A stretch of DNA of 64,000 nucleotides, from positions 32,501 to 96,500 of the forward strand of contig JAIUJO010003729.1 of the NCBI GenBank assembly GCA_023846275.1. Direction: 5' to 3'. Shown here piece by piece: positions 24,985-38,879 of the stretch. Source of the stretch: Vanilla planifolia (Eukaryota; Streptophyta; Magnoliopsida; Asparagales; Orchidaceae). The notes under the pieces were generated by a model that worked only from the letters and a program-made list of their open reading frames with translations, was not told the DNA's origin and ran no database searches. The translations under genes were made by a program, and so were the position numbers. Positions within the stretch are counted from its first letter, which is position 1, and each line of letters begins with the position of its first letter.

Positions 24985-26954
24985 TCCTATTTGAAAAGAA
25001 AACAAGCAAATAGAATATGAAGAATGATTTAAACGGAAAGAAAAATAGTATGACTAATAAATTAAAAATGGAAAAAACATAACCAGAATTATTAATTATT
25101 ATTTTGCTGAATTTAGGGAAAGATTTAAATTGTTATGAAAATAAATTGTTGATTAGTAGAAGAACAATTAAATGTCATACTTGCAATGACAATAAATATT
25201 ATTTATGATTTGAAAAAGATTTTAAAAATTTATTTCATTCTTCTTAAAATTAAAATAAATAGTAAAATAATTTAACCAATTATTTTAAGAAAATATCATA
25301 TAATGATAAATGTATTATAAAAATTATAACAATACTTAGTTGTATTACTTTGATATTGCCAATAAACTAATTTGTTTAATTTACCAATATCATAACAATA
25401 GTAAAAATAACAATCTTTTTATGAATTTAATAAAAAAATATTAGTGAATAATCATAAGAAATATTATAATAATAATAAATAATATATTATAGTTATGATA
25501 ATGAAAAATTTATACTAATTCATATTAAAGAGTATTTTTTTATTAATCTTTTTTGAATTAAATTTCTTCTTATTCCACTACATTTATTTCTTCTAGTTCC
25601 TTTTATTCATGTACTTATTTATCAAACTTTTCTTATTTCATTTTAATCATTATCTTATTTTATCTTTTATTCATATTATTATTCTTATTCTTATTCTTAA
25701 TATTATTATAACTATTATTATTATTATTATTATTCAATTCTTCTAGTTTATTTTTTTGTTTGTGTTTCTCTTATTCATCTTCTTGTAACAACACCTTTAT
25801 AATTTTTCTTGCTTAATCAAAATTTTCTTTTTAGAAATTTGCTGAATTTATAAAATTACAAATGAAATTTTAGCTAATTACTTTAATCATATTTTTAAAA
25901 AATAACATTAACTAAATTTGGTTTGATTTAAAAATTAATTAATTTAACTCATAAAATATTAGTTTGAATTAGTAATTTTGACAATAAGATTATAATAATA
26001 TATAACATTATTATCTTTCATCTGAATCTTATGTTTATAATGACTTCTTTTACATTATTAATTTATATTAACAAAATTATTATCTTGAAAAATTAGAAAA
26101 ATGATAATATATTTTATTAAATAAGTTTTTAATTATCCTTGCCATAAAAGTAGTTATTACTATTTATAAAATTTGTTAAATAATAAAATTTATTATTTTT
26201 GTGTTCTTCTTATAATATTGGAGAATTAACTTCATAATTATAAACTTAAATAGTAAGATCTAACATGAAAAAAGTGATTGTTATTGTTTTCTTCTTAACT
26301 ATAAATTATTCTAAAAATAATTTTCTTAGTATATCAATAGCAAAAAAAATATTTTTGATATAAATCATTAGGAGCTATTTGTGCAAGACTATTAGAGTCA
26401 TAATTGATGTGTAGATAACATTTTTATACTTAAATAATGTTTGGAGCAATTTTTATCAGTTATGGTCAATAGTGTTTGAAATAATTATTTTTATCTAAAA
26501 TTCTTGAACTATTATTGACAACAACTCATTACTATTTATCATAATTATTATAATTAAATTTTTTTTTATTTAAATAATTAAGAATTACATAATTACAAGA
26601 ACTAAATAAATTAAAAATATTAATTTTGTAAAAAAATATTACATTTTTATTATTTTTAATAATAAAGTATTTAACTAATTATTTTATAAGAATTATCCTT
26701 AATAAAATATATCATACTATCTATAAGAAAATTGAATGGAAAAAATAACTATTATAAGAAGAAAAATAATAATAATTCATAATTAATTAAAAAATATTCC
26801 AAAGAAAGTTAATGGTAGAAGTATCGAATACTGATATTAAGAAAAATTTGTGTAATGCTAATTCTTTTTAAAATTATTATTTTTTATAACAATAGTTAAT
26901 ACTTAAAACATGTTTTGAATAATTATTTTTAAAAATATTTTTTTGCATTTTCTT
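24985..26954 (+). repeat. Macro-repeat array: AT-rich part (D, E type 2, J, F)
   Basis: D is near 24,985-25,035, type-2 E at about 25,560 (ttcttcttattccactac), an ATT-triplet run at about 25,672-25,735, J at 26,382, and F starting at about 26,948 (ataatattacattatatgat). No gene. Confidence 0.7.
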
Positions 26955-28365
26955 CCCACAATAATATTACATTATATGATTATTAGTTTATTTTTCTTGC
27001 TCTTCCTCTCTTTTTCTCCCTTTATCCATGGCCTTTTCTTTTTGTTCAACCAATTATCTCTCACAAACCATTTGTGCCCCTTTTTATCACATTGTTTGTT
27101 GTAGAATTTATCTAGCTTTTCCCAAAACTTTCTTTTCTTATCTTCTTTCCTACCCTATGACTTATTAATCACTCTCTCCTTTACATATCTCTTGATCTCC
27201 ACGGAAGCACTTATCCCTCACTTAGTTTCACTCTTTTTGATATCACCTTCTCTCCATGTCACTATACTATTTTTTATCTAATTCTCATTATTTGTTACTC
27301 TTTTATTGTTCTTCTCTCTATCATTTTCTATTATATCCCACACACTCTTTCTCATGTCATTGTCTTATTCTTCTTCATTCTTTAATCTGTTCACCAAATA
27401 AAACATTAAAAATCAAAATAAAATATTTCTCCTCCAATTTTTTCTAGTTAGGCTTCTCGATTTGTCATTATACCTTGAGAAGTAGGAAGAATTATAGTTC
27501 CAATTCTGCCTAAAATCTTTTTAATTCTTTGATAGCTGGAATAGATTCGCCAATTGGGTCTCTATTTCTTCAACACTTTTTGCTCCCAGCTCTTTGCATA
27601 CTCACTTTCCTCACTAACGTTTGTTACCTTGTGCATGCTCACACTTCTCTAACCTTGATTTGTTTCCTTTTGTGTCATATAATGGCTTTGTCATCTCTCC
27701 TTTGTTTATCTATTAATCATTCGCCCATTATCAATCTACCTTATTTTTATAGTCTGTCAACTCCATCATGCTTTTTCTCTCACCCACCCTGTGTATTAAC
27801 GCCATTATTCTTCTATCTCCTATAAACTTATTATAGCTATGATTTTCTGTTCTCATGCTTCTTTATCTTACTTTATGTCTTTCATTTTCTATTACAATGT
27901 TCTTGTTCTCTCCTCCTTTGCCACTTTTCCACTCCCTTTTTCCTTCTTACAACTACCATTATCTCTCTCCACCTCTCTGTATTAAAATTTCTCTCCTTTC
28001 CTATTATCTATCTTTCGACTTAACACTTCTTTACTCTATCTCTTTTGTCACCATAACACATTCTATTTCTAACTTTGTCTGTTTTTTATTTTATTTTTTC
28101 TCCTTTCTTGCATTTTCACTTGTCCCTTTCTATCTTCATTCTCTAATTCCCTTACCTCACCTCTTTGTTTCTTGCTTACTAACTCTCACATTCTCTCTCA
28201 TTCTTTATTCTTCTCTTTTTACTACCTAGTTCTCTCCCTTTGTCTCAATAAATCTTACATTATTTCATTCACTCATATTCTCATTTTGTCTCCTTAACTA
28301 TCACTTGTTCTAAATTTTTCTCTTTTTTCCCAAAAATCTATCTTAAAATCAATCTATCCTTCCCT
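26955..28365 (+). repeat. Macro-repeat array: pyrimidine-rich segment (G) holding a plastid insertion
   Basis: F grades into G at 27,058 (ctctcacaaaccatttgtgc). TC-rich DNA continues to 28,365, interrupted at 27,406-27,576 by a plastid-derived piece. The flanks of that piece align with 24,420-24,660 (shared gctttgtcatctctcc and agcatgctc-like stretches). Frames such as 27,855-28,229 are low-complexity and rejected. Confidence 0.7.
27406..27576 (-). pseudogene. rps8: Plastid rps8 C-terminal remnant (nuclear plastid DNA insertion)
   Basis: One minus-strand frame of 57 codons, ending in its own TAA at 27,406-27,408, reads like the C-terminal third of plastid ribosomal protein S8. Recognisable pieces in order are [33 protein letters not shown] and LEKIGGEI, followed by six residues in place of the usual LCYIW-type end. 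It is colinear with the plastid protein to the stop without an indel. S8 is a small-subunit protein of the plastid ribosome and binds 16S rRNA. Two in-frame stops (TAG at 27,562-27,564 and TAA at 27,448-27,450) and the absence of the N-terminal part make it a pseudogene. The neighbours are TC-rich array, not infA or rpl14, so this is a nuclear insertion of plastid DNA of roughly 180 bp. The array copy at 24.4 kb lacks it. Confidence 0.88.
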
Positions 28366-28500
28366 TGTTTAAAAATAAATATTGATTATTTAATGATAAC
28401 AATTATTAATAGCTATTATTTTTTTTCCAATAATATTACTAATTATATTAGAAATATTGGCTTATTTTGATAAAATATTCTTTAATATAATTTTTTTCTT
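28366..28500 (+). repeat. AT-rich cassette K in the array, copy 1
   Basis: About 130 bp of AT-rich DNA (containing aatattactaattatatt) splits the TC-rich sequence just upstream of landmark L. Similar cassettes lie at 30,630 and 53,375 and at the left flank of LTR element 2. The units at 7.9 and 59.5 kb have no cassette here. Confidence 0.55.
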
Positions 28501-30629
28501 TATCCCTCTCTAACTTAGCTTCTTAATCTTTTTATATTCCCTTTTCTACTCAATTTTTCTCTTTTCTCTCTCTCCTCTTTACCTATTCTCTATCCCTATC
28601 TTTCTTCTTAATCACTCTAAGGCACATTCTAATTCTTTTTATCTTTTCTTTTCTCAATCCTGTATCACGACAATTTTCCATTGTTTCTTTCATTTTATTT
28701 CATTGAAGACTCTCTTACACTTCTCTCCACGATGTTCGCTCTACTTCTCAACCTCTTTATCGTTCTCCCTGTGGTTGTTATCTTTTCCATCTTCTATTAT
28801 TTTTATCGCACATAATCTTTCTCCATTTATCTTCATTTTTAAAATTTTCTATTTCTTCATTACCTACTTATATTCTTTCTCATTCTCTCTCTAATCTCCT
28901 TATTTCTTCCTTGCAATTTATATGTCTCACTTTATGTATCGATATTTGGCATTAACGCATTTCTTTCCCTTTTCCTTTATCCCTTTACACTCTTCACTCT
29001 ATCACTTATGTCTTCATATCATTATATCACTCATTGTCTCTCTTATTTCTCCTTACTTTATTTTCTCATTCTCTTTTTGTACTTTCTTTCTCCCTTTATC
29101 AACCATTTAAGTTTAAATCACCTTACCCTTTTCTCATTTTTACTATTTGTCATTTTTTGTCACAATCTATATGGTGTCTCTTTATTATAGCCATTGTCAT
29201 TATCTATAACTTCTCTCTCCCACGACTATTCCACAACTTTCTTGCTCTTCTCTCATATTACCTTTCGCTTTATTAATGTTCTATCTCTCCTCTTACTCTT
29301 CTCTACATCTAAAATTTTTTATGTTGGCATATCTCTTTCTATATCTATTTATACCTCTTATGCTATATCGTAGACATTGCTCATCTGTGCGTATTTAGTT
29401 GCCTCTTTACTTATTTCTTTTTGTTTTTGTTTATTTTTTTTATCATTGTCTTGCTTTCTCTTAAAGAATCATCATTATCCCTCATGTCCTTACTTCTTCC
29501 TATCTCATCACAATCACTTTCTATTTCACTCGTTCTTTCTTATTCTACTATATGTCACTTTGTTCTTTTTCACTTTACCTTTTTGCTTCTTCCTAATTAC
29601 ATCTGTCGCATTTCTACTATCTCTTACCTTCCATCTCTCTTTATCCTCTCTAGCTATCATTCTTCTATCACCCTAACAAGTTACACAATAATTTTTATCT
29701 CTCTTCTCTCTTAGTTTTCGTTCTCTCTATTCTCTTGTTATGACCCTCGTCTCTCTTATCTTTTATACATATTTTCTCTCTTCCCTTTATCTGCTCTCTT
29801 ATATCTCTTATATTCTATCTATTCTCTCTCTTGCATCTCTATGTTTTTTCTCTCTTGCTTTGTCTCTAGATCTCTCTTCGTTTATCTCTCTCCTTTTGTC
29901 CCATTAACTAACTCTATCTCCTCTTCTTCATAATCTCTCTTAAACACCCTATGTTGCTTTTTCACTTACTCTATCTCTTTTCTCTTATTTGTCCCACCTT
30001 CACATCTTTTTATCTTCTCTTTCTTCTCTATCTTACACTATCTCTTTATTATTCTCTTATTTATTTATGAACTCTCACCTTATCTGTCAAATCTTTGTCT
30101 TTTTGGTTTCACTCTTCTTAATTTTACTCTATTTTTTCTCTCACTATCTTATTATTTTATTCTCTTTCTCTTTGTGGTGTTTCCCTTTCTCTATTCTACC
30201 TTCCTTAAATTTCCTTTTTCCCAATCCACTTTCTCTCCATTTTGAAATCTCTATTCCTCTTTCTTGTTAATTATGTCTTCCACATTGTTTGCACCGCTAT
30301 TCTCTTTATCTCTTTCCTTTCTCTACCATCAAATCTTTCTCACACTTTTTCCCTTTTTTTTGTCTTTTGCCGCTTCTCTTATTGGTTTTCTCGTCTTTTG
30401 TCACCTCACTTTATAACTTACTCTACTCTTTTTTAGTCTTTTTGCTTCTCCTCTAATCTCTCCTTTCAACATATATTTTACTTATTTTATTATCTATTTC
30501 TCTCCCATTTTTTTATAAATTTAACTTTGTTTGTTTCACTAATGTTCTCTCTTATTCTATTTATCTATTATTTCTTTCTTTATCTCTCTCTTTCTTCTCC
30601 CTAGAGATCTATCTCATGATCTAACTCTC
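28501..30629 (+). repeat. Macro-repeat array: pyrimidine-rich segment (L, A, B)
   Basis: L is near 28,617 (ctctaaggcac), A near 29,165-29,200 and B near 29,440. From 29,008 it aligns by eye with 49,425-49,740, and from 29,385 with 52,153 onward (for example gtcttgctttctctt in both). Frames of 60-99 codons are low-complexity S/F/L runs. No gene. Confidence 0.7.
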
Positions 30630-30745
30630 CTACTTTTACATAAATAATTAATTTTAATTATATAAAAATAATAAATGGTAATTAATTTTTTTCTTATTAT
30701 ATTATTAATTATATTTGCAAAAAACTTTATTTTTACACATTATTT
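30630..30745 (+). repeat. AT-rich cassette K, copy 2
   Basis: AT-rich insertion with attattaattatatttg, closely similar to the cassette at 53,375-53,480 (attattaattatacaaat). It is again placed just upstream of an L landmark. Confidence 0.6.
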
Positions 30746-33160
30746 TTTCTTTAAGTTCTTTCTTTGCCTCCTCCCAACACTCTCTCCTAATCTCCCTCTC
30801 TTCCATTATTTCACTAATAGGTCTATCTCTTTGTTTCTCTCCCCATTCTATCCCCTCTCTCTCATTTCTCCTTCTTTCTTGTAATTCTTTTCAATCTCTC
30901 TAAGTAATTTTCTATTTTTATTTCTCTACTTCTTATCTGTCCATTATCACCATAGTCTTTCTTTGCGTCATTCAATTTCTTTCATTTAACTCTCTCACAC
31001 TCTCTTATGTTTCCAATGTTTCTTTTCCTCTTTATCATTTGTTCTCAACTTTTTCTCTACTTTTCCTTTTCCATTTTTTTCACTTTTTATTTTTCTTCAA
31101 ATATTTCTTATTTATATTTCTTTTTTATTTTTACTTTATCTCTTTAAGTTCTTTCTCTCTCTTATCTCCTTATTTGTTTTTTTGCACTTTATATCTCTCT
31201 TTTTGAACATCTATTTCTCTTAATAACACTTTTCTCTCCCTTATATTTTCTCTCTTCTTTTTGTTAACTTTACCTTTTATGTTATCATATCTCTATCTCC
31301 TTCATGTTTTCTATTATTTTTCATATCTCTTTATTTTATCACTCACCTTTTTCACTCACTTTCTCTCTATACCTAAGATCATTTTAATTTTTATATCTTA
31401 GTCTGTCTCAATATATTTTTATATCTCAATTGCTATGGTTTTTATTTAATTTTTTGTCATAGTCTCGATCTTCTCTCTCCTTTTATTGTCTCTCTTCTTT
31501 ATACTCTTCATACTTTTTCACTTCTTCTTTTTATATCTTTTTACATCTCTTATTAAACTTCTCTACTTCTCACATTATTTATGCTTACATGTTTCTTTTT
31601 ATTTCTATCTCTACCTCTCATGAAATATGCTTCAATTTTCCTCTCCTTATGTATTTATTTGTCTCTTTGTATTAATTTAATTCATTATCGTTGCCTTGCT
31701 TTCTTATTTTGGTTCTTCACTCTCCCTCATGTCGTTACATTTTTCTCTTACATATCAACCTCATTATTCATGAATTCAATTCATCATCACTTTGCTATTC
31801 TTTCTAAATTCTTGTATCTTATTTCTATAATAGTTTGCTCTCCATCTCTCTTTTTTTAATACTTTATCCCTCAGTTCACACTTCCTTTCTATTTAGTCTA
31901 TTTCTTGAACCATCAGTCTTATTTATCTTATCATTTCTCTACACTTTCTCTCTTCCATCTGTCTCCTCTCTTATATCTCTCATATGCTCTTTGTTTTCTC
32001 TTTTTTTTACTGATATAATTTTCCCTTTCTATGACTATTTATTCCTCTCATTATTTATCTTAGTCTTATTGTCTCCCTATCTTTATGTCACTTATCTCTC
32101 ATAAACTATATTTTTTCCATTATTTTGCCTTTTTCGTTATCTCTATTTCCTTTCTCTTATTTATGTCACAACTTTATCTCTTTATCTTTTTTATTTTATC
32201 CATCCTTTTTTTCTCTTTGTTTTTTCCATTATTTATATGTTTGTCTTTGTTACTTATATTTTTATTATTTGTTTATGTCTCTATTTCCAAATGTCTTCTC
32301 TTAATCTCAAAGTCTATTTATATCCCTACTACTCAATCTCTTTATTGCCTTCTCTATTTCACTCTACTCTCTCTTCCATTCCATATCTCTTTTTATCACT
32401 TTTTTATTTGACTTCTTATCATTGTCTATGTCAAATTTTTTATCTTTGATTCTAACCTACTATTTTCTCTCTCCTATCTCTTGCTTGCTTTCTTTTATTT
32501 TTCATTAAATTATTTTTTTTGATAACTCTTTATTTTCTTTTTTTTTGCTCACACTATCTCCACTAAATTTTACATATGACTTCCATTTCCCTTCTCTTAC
32601 TACACCCTTTTAGTATATATCCCTCAATTTTGTTTCACATTTATATAAAACTCCATTTTTTCACTCCTTAACTTCTATGTCCCTTTTTTTCTCTAACTCT
32701 CTTTTTACTGTATCTTTTATCTTACTTTCACACTCTCTCCATCCCTACATCTCTTTGTTTTGTTCTATTTTTAATGCATCTTATCTCATCTTATCAACTC
32801 TTCCCTGATGTTCCCGTTATCAATCCATTATATTCTATCAATTAATGCTCATGGACTAAGTTTTCCTCACTACAATGGATTATCCCTTTCTTGATTTACT
32901 TTTGTCCATATTCTCTTTCTCTCTTTATTCTTTTTTACTCTTTCCTCTCCCATCTACTTATATCAATCTCATTTGCTCATTTCATTTCTCACCCTATCAT
33001 GCATTCTCTATCTTGCTATTTATCTCTCATTATTATTTTTCTCTTTTCTCACAATCTTCTCCAATTTTAGTTGACCATATATATTCTCTACCTATGTTGA
33101 TTCTCACCTCTCCCATACTTCTTAATATTTTTTATATATCTCTGTCTTTCTCTTTTTTAA
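30746..33160 (+). repeat. Macro-repeat array: pyrimidine-rich segment (L, A, B, C)
   Basis: L is near 30,897, A at 31,455 (ttgtcatagtctcgatcttc), B near 31,670 and C at 32,841 (attaatgctc). It ends at a shortened D near 33,160. No gene; frames are S/F/L/Y runs. Confidence 0.7.
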
Positions 33161-34254
33161 AAGAAGCATAATAAACAATAAAAATATTAATTATTATTTT
33201 ATTAAAACAAGGAAACTCACCAATAATTTTTAGGAGTTATCAAAATCACTTGTAATTAATAAGACAAATACTTATAAATAGTATTTTATATTATAAAAAA
33301 TTATTTTTCTAAATTGAAATAGATATGACAAAGTCATTTAGAATAAAATAATTACACTATAATTTAATAAATAATATTTATTTTAAAATATAAACAAAAA
33401 AGCTTTTTACACCATTTGTCAATCTCAAAATAATTACACCATTTGTAATAAAAATAAAAATATCTTGTATATAATAAGAAGAGAAACTAATTTTTTTTAC
33501 TAATATTAAAGATATTAATATAAGTTGAAAAATATATGATAAATATTTTAGAATAAAAAAATTAAATTATGTTAAAAAATATTTTTTTGTAATTAGAATG
33601 AATAGTTAAATATATTATGAAAGTTTTATTTTACAATTTTTATTAAATAATTATTGTTTCATAGTAAATGGAGCAACACTTATATAATTATTCTTGCATT
33701 ATTAACAATAATTATTATTATTAAATTATTAATATTACAAATATTTAAAAATATAAATATTAGTTTATGAATTCTAAAACAATAATAAATTAAAAATTAA
33801 AAAATACAATAATCATCAATAGCATTATTATAATTTAAAAATACTATATTTGCTCTTATCAATTATAAATATTCTTATTCATCTTCCTTTTATTGTTTTT
33901 GGTCTTCTTTCACGTCATTTGTTTCTTTCAGCTCCATTTATTGTCCTGTTTGCACATCAAATAATTTATATATAATTTTAGTATTTCTCTTTTTTCTTTT
34001 TTCATTATATTTTTTTTAATTTCTAACATTTCTCATCTTTTGGTTCATCTTTGTGCTCTACATTTTATTAATCTTCCTATTAAGAATGATCTTTTTCATA
34101 ATTACACCTTCAAAGTTTCCCTTAATCACAATATTCTTTTTAAGAATATGTAAAACCGAAAAAGAAGAAAAGAAAATTATTGTTATTTATTTTGGCCATA
34201 TTTTTTAAAACATAATATTAATTATGTTTCTTCAAAAATTATCTTTCTCCACAT
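33161..34254 (+). repeat. Macro-repeat array: AT-rich part (D remnant, E type 1)
   Basis: Type-1 E is at 33,869 (tattcttattcatcttcctt, then ggtcttcttt). The short phrase ttacaccatttgt is repeated at 33,408 and 33,433. It aligns with 10,960-11,880 and has the same jump into TC-rich DNA. No gene. Confidence 0.7.
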
Positions 34255-35684
34255 TCATAGGTACTTATATTTTTTCTATTTCATCATTATCTCCTTATGT
34301 TGTTTCTATTAATGTTCCCTCCCTTTTCATTTTTTGCAATATATATCTCTATTTGGGTAGATATCTCTCTTGTTATCTCTTTTCACTCCTCTTTGCTTCA
34401 TCTATCTTCTCTCTCTTGACTATATCTTTACTCTACAGAACTTTTCTCTCACTTTAATGTCACCCTTCTTTCTTACTTTTCTCTATTTTTCCTTCATCTA
34501 TATATTTCTATCTTTTTTCTTATTCTTCTTTACCAAACACATTGCTTATATTTGTATGTCTCATTTTATGTTTATCTCTACCTCTTGTGCAGTATTGTAC
34601 ACCTTTCCTTTTCATATGTATTTAATTTCCACTTTACCTATTTTGTCTATTTGTGTTAGTCTAATTTGTTATCTTTGTCATTCTTTCCATCGATGACTCT
34701 TCGGTCCCCCTCATCTACTTTTTTAACATTAATCTAAATGTCCTCATTCACTCATTATTTCTCACAATATTCTTTATCAATTTATCATCCCTTTTGTCTT
34801 CTCTCTAATTACATCTAACTCATTCCTATCATCTCTTGCTCTCTGTATCTCTTTATAATATCTAACCATCATTGTTTTATTTCCTTTCTAATTTCTCTTA
34901 ACCTTTTATGACTCTCTTCTCTCCTCCTCTTTCTTTTCTTTATTTCTCTTATTATGCACATATCAATCCTATATTTCCATCCCTCTTTCTCACTTTCATC
35001 AATCTTCTCTCATATCTCTACTGTCTCTATATTTGTTTTCTTCATACTACTTTATTTAAGTTCTCTATTTCAGTCTATGTCCCTCTTTACTTATCTTTCT
35101 TGCTGTCAATCTAACTTTGTCCCTTCTCTCTCACACATTATCTTTTCATTACCATGCCTTCCTATTTTCGTTATCACTATTTCCTTTATCATATTTTTCT
35201 CAAATCATGATCTCCTTAGTTACCCTCCCATTATTTAGATCTCTTCTTACATTATTTTATCTCAACTTGCTCTTCTTTCCACATGTCCTACTTATCACTC
35301 CACCTTCTTTTTCATGAGTTGATGCTTCATCCCACTCTTCTCCCTTAATAATTACCTTTTTCATGCTTTAGCTCAGTCCCTAACATTCTTTCATTTCCTT
35401 TACTTTTTTTTATTTCTTTTTTCTTTCTCTTTTGTTTTTTTATCTCTTTATATCAACCTCTTTTATCTTTCTCTCTCTCGTTAGCTCTTCGACTTTATCA
35501 TGCATCTTTTCTCTTGTTGTCTATCGCCCACTATTATTTATCTCTTTTCTCTAAGTCTATTTATTTCTATTTAACTACGTATATTCAATATTTACTTTGT
35601 ATATCATTTCTAAGATATTTTTATTTTCTCTTTTTTTAACTCTTTCCTTTTTAGTTATCTTTTTATATTTCTATCTGCAATTAC
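34255..35684 (+). repeat. Macro-repeat array: partial pyrimidine-rich segment (B, C)
   Basis: It aligns with 11,881-12,835 over its first 0.8 kb, sharing the junction phrase tacttatattttttc and gttatctttgtcnttntttccat near 34,670. C is at 35,318 (gttgatgcttcat). No gene. Confidence 0.7.
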
Positions 35685-37500
35685 TTATTTAAAAAGAAAA
35701 CTAAAAAAGAGAATTTGAAAAAATGAAATTAGTCAAATGAAGAATAATGTGATTAAAAATATTAAAATTAGTAAAATAAAAATGAAACTTATTAACTACT
35801 ATTCCTATAAAAAAAAGGAAACTTTTAATGATTAACAAAATTACTTGCAATTATGATGAAGATTAGTTATAACTTATGATTACTATTATAATACAAAATA
35901 GTTATAATTTGAAATTAGACTAAAATATTTACCATTTATTATAAAAAATAATTTTTCTTATTGAAATTAAAATGAAAAATAAAATTTATTACACCAATCA
36001 TAAGTAAAAAATTACTATAATATAACTAATGTATAACAAAATTTACAATAATATTTTATTTCAATTTTATTAAATTATTAAAATGGTTTAGTATTTTAAA
36101 TTATTAATAGTATTAACAAAATATTTAATATAACAATAATTTTAAAATTTTAAATATATATATTATTGAGAAACATTAAATATATTTTTTAATCAATAAG
36201 ATTATTGCTATTATTACTAAGTTTGAAGAAACATTTATATTTAGTTATATTAACTACTAATATTTTTTCCCATTTCTTTGTATTATTTTTCTTCATATTA
36301 CACCAAACCCATTTCTTGTAATTCTTTGATTCTTGTACATATCTTTGAAAAGTTTCTTCTTTCATTTTTATTTCTTCACCTTATTTTCTTTTTTCATTCT
36401 TTTTTTTGTTCTTATTATAATTTCCTTCATCATGTTTATTTTTGTGTTCTATGCGTTCTTATTCGTTTTTTGATGATCTTCTCTTTATAAACACCTTCAT
36501 GGTTTTTCTTTCTTAATCACATTATTGTATTTAAAAATATGAACAAAATAAAAGTAGAAAAGAAACGTATTTTCAACTATAGGTATCATAATTAAATTAT
36601 TGATTACTTAAGTTGTAAAATATTTTTTTAATATAGAAGTAATAAGTTTTTAAAAAATTAGTGAAAAAATAATAACAAAATATTTTTATTAGTTATTTTG
36701 GAATTGTCCTTGCATTAAATTTTTTAATTATTTTAAATTTCAAATAAATAATCAATAAAATATATTATTTTGAGTTCTCATATTTTTCTTAAGATTTAAT
36801 TTTCATATTTATAAGATTTAACTACAACGTTCATCATGAATACAATGATTATTACAATATTATAATTAATTATAAATTGTTCTTAAAATAATTTAATTAG
36901 CATGAAATAATAATAATAACAATAATTGACATTAACTTATTTTTTAAGAATATTAGAATTATAATTGACATGTTAATTTAATTTTTAATTAAATGATTAT
37001 TAGAGAAATTTTATTTAGTTACGTTCAATAGTATTTCTAACAATTGTTCTTATAACTAATTCTTAAAATATTATTAATAATAATTAATAATTGCTCAAAA
37101 TAATTTTTAATTATTCAATATTTTATATATAAATGAGTGTTTACTATTTAAACGAAAAATTTTCTAAATTAAATTTATAATTATGCTAATAAATATTTAA
37201 TTATTAATTAATATTTAACTATAATTTAATTAAAGCATTACAAAATATCAAGAACAATTAATAAGAATTAGTTTTAAAGTAGTTATCTCTAGTTTTTTTG
37301 AGGATTTTAAACGTGAAAGAACAACTATTATAAAAATTATTATAATAATTATTCATAATTAATAAAAGTTACTCGAAAGAATTATAAAGGTAGTTAATAA
37401 TTAGCACAACTATTAAAAAATGATATAAAATTTTTTCTTGTTACAAACTATTACTTTTTATAACAATAACTAAGAGTTTGAAAGCTATATGAATAAATAT
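35685..37500 (+). repeat. Macro-repeat array: AT-rich part (D, E type 2, J)
   Basis: D is near 35,685-35,730, a diverged type-2 E near 36,285 and J at 36,943 (aagaatattagaattat). F has been lost at the junction to the next pyrimidine-rich part. No gene. Confidence 0.65.
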
Positions 37501-38879
37501 TCTCTCTTTCTCATTATATATTCCCTTTGTCCATAATTTTGTGTTACTCTTATATTTTTTTCTCTTACAAAACATTTGTTCCTCTCTCTCCAACATTCAT
37601 TCGTAGCCCTTATCTTCTATTTCAAACAACTCTCTTTGTCGTTCTTGCTCCTCTCTTTCGATCACTTGTTCTTTCCATATTTCTTATCTCTCTTCTTTGC
37701 TCCTACGTCATTTGACGTCTGTCTCTATTTAAGACTCACTTTTCATTTGTTCTTGTTTCTCTTCTTCTTTGTGTTTTTGTCTTTCTTTTTGTCTATGACC
37801 TTCTAAATAGCCTTCTCTATCAATGCACTTCATTCTCTCTATTACTCATCAAACTCCTTTACATCCAAATTTATTTTTTATCTCCTCTCATGCCACAAGT
37901 CAGTATGCCTCCTCCTCCATAACACAAACTCTTCTTTATCCATTTCTTCTCTTCTTTCTTATACCACTTTTTTTCTGTCTCATTCTTATAGTCTCACTCT
38001 TTTTTGACATGTCTTCTCTTTGTACTTTCTATCACTCTTTTGTCCTCATGTTGACTTTTTCTTAATTTCTTCTCCCAATCATAGCTCTCATTATTTTCTC
38101 CCACATTTGTCTCTTAACTTTCTCACTTCCCTCTTTTTTTTATCCCATTCATGCTTTCATTTGCCTCTTTATGATTTTCACACTATCTATTTGTTTTCTT
38201 GTCTTTTGAACTATGCCTTTTTTGCCTGTCTTTATTTATCTCTGAATCATTATCCCATCATCTATCTACCCCCTCTATCTGTCTCTATAGTCCATCTCTC
38301 TTATACTCTCATGCACGTTTCTTCATTTCAATCTATCTTTCTTCTTTCATTTATCTACCTTGCATAGTGATATCTTTCCTTTCTCACTCTTTTATATCTT
38401 ACTTTATGTCATCCTTTCTCTCTTATTATCTCCTTGTTCTCTACACCTTCTTTATCACTCATTTTCCTCTCCATCTTCTCCATTCCTTCAATTTCCTCTA
38501 TCACTCTGAATCCTCTGAACTTTTCTTTATTTGTGTCTTTCAAACCATTGCTGCTATAATCTCTTTATCAATCTCTTATTTGTGTCATCGATTTTATCTC
38601 ACTTTACCTCTTTATCAATTTTATTTGCTCACTTTTCTCTTACATCCTCTTTCTCTTTTTTTCTCTCATCACTCTCTAATTCACTCTCTATACCTTAATC
38701 TCTTACTTTCTCACTCTTCCATTGGCTCCTTCCACTATATATTTTTTCTCTTTCTTATTTATTTCTCTTTCAATATCTCTACAAATCTTACATTCCTTCT
38801 TTCACTTGTATTCCCTCTTTATCTTTTTATCATTCATTTTTTTCTTTACTCTTTAATACCTATTAGAATCATTCACATA
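37501..38879 (+). repeat. Macro-repeat array: pyrimidine-rich segment (G)
   Basis: G is at 37,561 (ctcttacaaaacatttgttc). TC-rich DNA continues to 38,879. The longest frame of the window (258 codons, 38,199-38,975) lies here; it is S/F/L/Y/I-rich with no motif and follows from the composition. No gene. Confidence 0.7.
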
